Part shown: positions 5,064 through 5,471 of the stretch, one piece after another
Numbering within the stretch: position 1 is the stretch's first letter
Layout of the letters: each line of letters opens with the position of its first letter
Assembly (NCBI GenBank): GCA_029056365.1
Contig: JAIDBM010000012.1
Coordinates: 1-5,471, forward strand
Direction of reading: 5' to 3'
DNA: 5,471 bases
Source of the DNA: Muribaculaceae bacterium
GTDB taxonomy: Bacteria; Bacteroidota; Bacteroidia; Bacteroidales; Muribaculaceae
The notes under the pieces: generated by a model
Seen by the model: the letters and a program-made list of their open reading frames with translations, nothing else
What the model was told of the DNA's origin: nothing
Databases searched by the model: none
Position numbers and translations under genes: made by a program

Positions 5064-5068
5064 GAATA
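5064..5068. repeat. Right copy of GAATA direct repeat (putative target-site duplication)
   Basis: Matches 4061-4065 and lies immediately outside the right terminal repeat. It also forms the base of the terminator stem that follows, as expected if the element landed at the edge of a pre-existing terminator. Confidence 0.55.
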
Positions 5069-5102
5069 AAAAAGAGGCTGCGTTGCAGCCTCTTTTTTAT
5101 TC
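5064..5102. terminator. Bidirectional Rho-independent terminator
   Basis: A perfect 18-bp inverted repeat (5064-5081 with 5085-5102) has a GC-rich top (GAGGCTGC/GCAGCCTC), a GTT loop and an A6/T6 base, so it gives a U tract on either strand. It begins 2 nt past the stop codon of the minus-strand DUF4301 gene and clearly serves it. In the reconstructed empty site it would also lie directly after the xth stop codon and serve both genes. Confidence 0.92.
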
Positions 5103-5104
5103 AA

Positions 5105-5471
5105 TTATGCCTGATGTGCCGGTCGCAGAAGGTCGTTTACCGTCTTTACCGGATTGAATGTCGAAGCCGGAACCTCAACAAACACAGTGTTCCAGTCGCT
5201 CATGGCGCCGTTCCACAATCCAGGAAGCTCAAGCGCTTTCAACTCGCGTCCGCCAAGCGACTTCTCGCTGATAAAGCCGGTGGCCGGGTCGACATAGTCG
5301 GGCAAGTTGAATTTCCGACCAGCGCTGTCGCGAAGATAACAAACCAGGTCGACAGGATTGAAATGAGTGGCGCTGTTCATCATCGACACAGCCTCCGGAT
5401 TGTTCTTGTCGATTTGCGACGACTCCAGAATCTGAGGCGAAGCCGAGCCATCGGGATTGTATGCTATATAC
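5105..5471 (-). CDS. DUF4301 family protein, C-terminal part (gene runs off the window)
   Basis: The frame is open from the window edge to TAA at 5107-5105, giving the last 121 residues of a minus-strand gene. No start is needed here: the frame continues upstream of the internal GTG at 5389 through NPDGSASPQILESSQID to the edge. I recognise the conserved end of the Bacteroidales DUF4301 family, notably ATHFNPVDLVC, VDPATGFIS, LKALELPGLWNGAMSDWN and the closing VEVP-TFNPVKTVNDLLRP. Full-length members are roughly 500 residues as I recall, so about three quarters lie outside. The function is unknown and no catalytic motif can be named from this part. It converges on xth and ends at the shared terminator. 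The family call is from memory of the motif pattern. Confidence 0.82.
   Translation of the reverse strand, partial: YIAYNPDGSASPQILESSQIDKNNPEAVSMMNSATHFNPVDLVCYLRDSAGRKFNLPDYVDPATGFISEKSLGGRELKALELPGLWNGAMSDWNTVFVEVPASTFNPVKTVNDLLRPAHQA

Noticed and set aside
4416..5157. Open frames of 65-71 codons across the array that share residues such as VADVTQSSGLKN
   Set aside because: The shared peptide is only the translation of the DNA repeat (the GC hairpin and octamer stems). The frames break differently in each copy and have no plausible starts.
5105..5389. A separate small minus-strand gene starting at the GTG at 5389
   Set aside because: The same frame stays open and keeps family-like sequence upstream to the window edge, so the GTG is internal to a larger DUF4301 gene.

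Overview
The window looks like chromosomal DNA from a Bacteroidota bacterium, most likely of the order Bacteroidales. The pointers are a promoter of the TTTG-N20-TAnnTTTG type, start codons without Shine-Dalgarno sequences (some are preceded by A-rich stretches instead), and a convergent gene matching the DUF4301 family, which I know from Bacteroidales. This placement is from family knowledge; nothing was searched.

Positions 1-133 are non-coding and carry the promoter. Positions 134-4066 hold six plus-strand genes packed as one probable operon: pheS (phenylalanyl-tRNA synthetase alpha), crcB (fluoride channel), nth (endonuclease III), a TRIC/YicG-type membrane protein, a GtrA-family membrane protein and xth (exonuclease III type AP endonuclease). 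Gaps are at most 17 nt, and two junctions overlap (4 nt and 19 nt). Nth and Xth do successive steps of base excision repair. CrcB, the TRIC-like protein and GtrA are small membrane proteins with no obvious link to repair or translation. At the right edge the minus strand carries the last 121 codons of a DUF4301 gene converging on xth.

The unusual part is 4066-5063, about 1 kb with no credible gene. It is bounded by 22-bp inverted repeats (21/22 matching) and by a 5-bp direct repeat GAATA (4061-4065 and 5064-5068). Removing the interval plus one GAATA rejoins the xth stop codon directly to a perfect 18-bp-stem bidirectional terminator shared with the DUF4301 gene. I therefore read it as a non-autonomous, MITE-like insertion between the xth stop codon and its terminator. 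Its interior is an array of hairpins in about 2.2 tandem copies of a 310-320 bp unit. GC-rich 8-bp stems alternate with longer stems built from degenerate octamers. In two cases both partners of a base pair have changed between copies and pairing is kept, which suggests the fold itself matters. No transposase is present, and I cannot assign the element to a named family.
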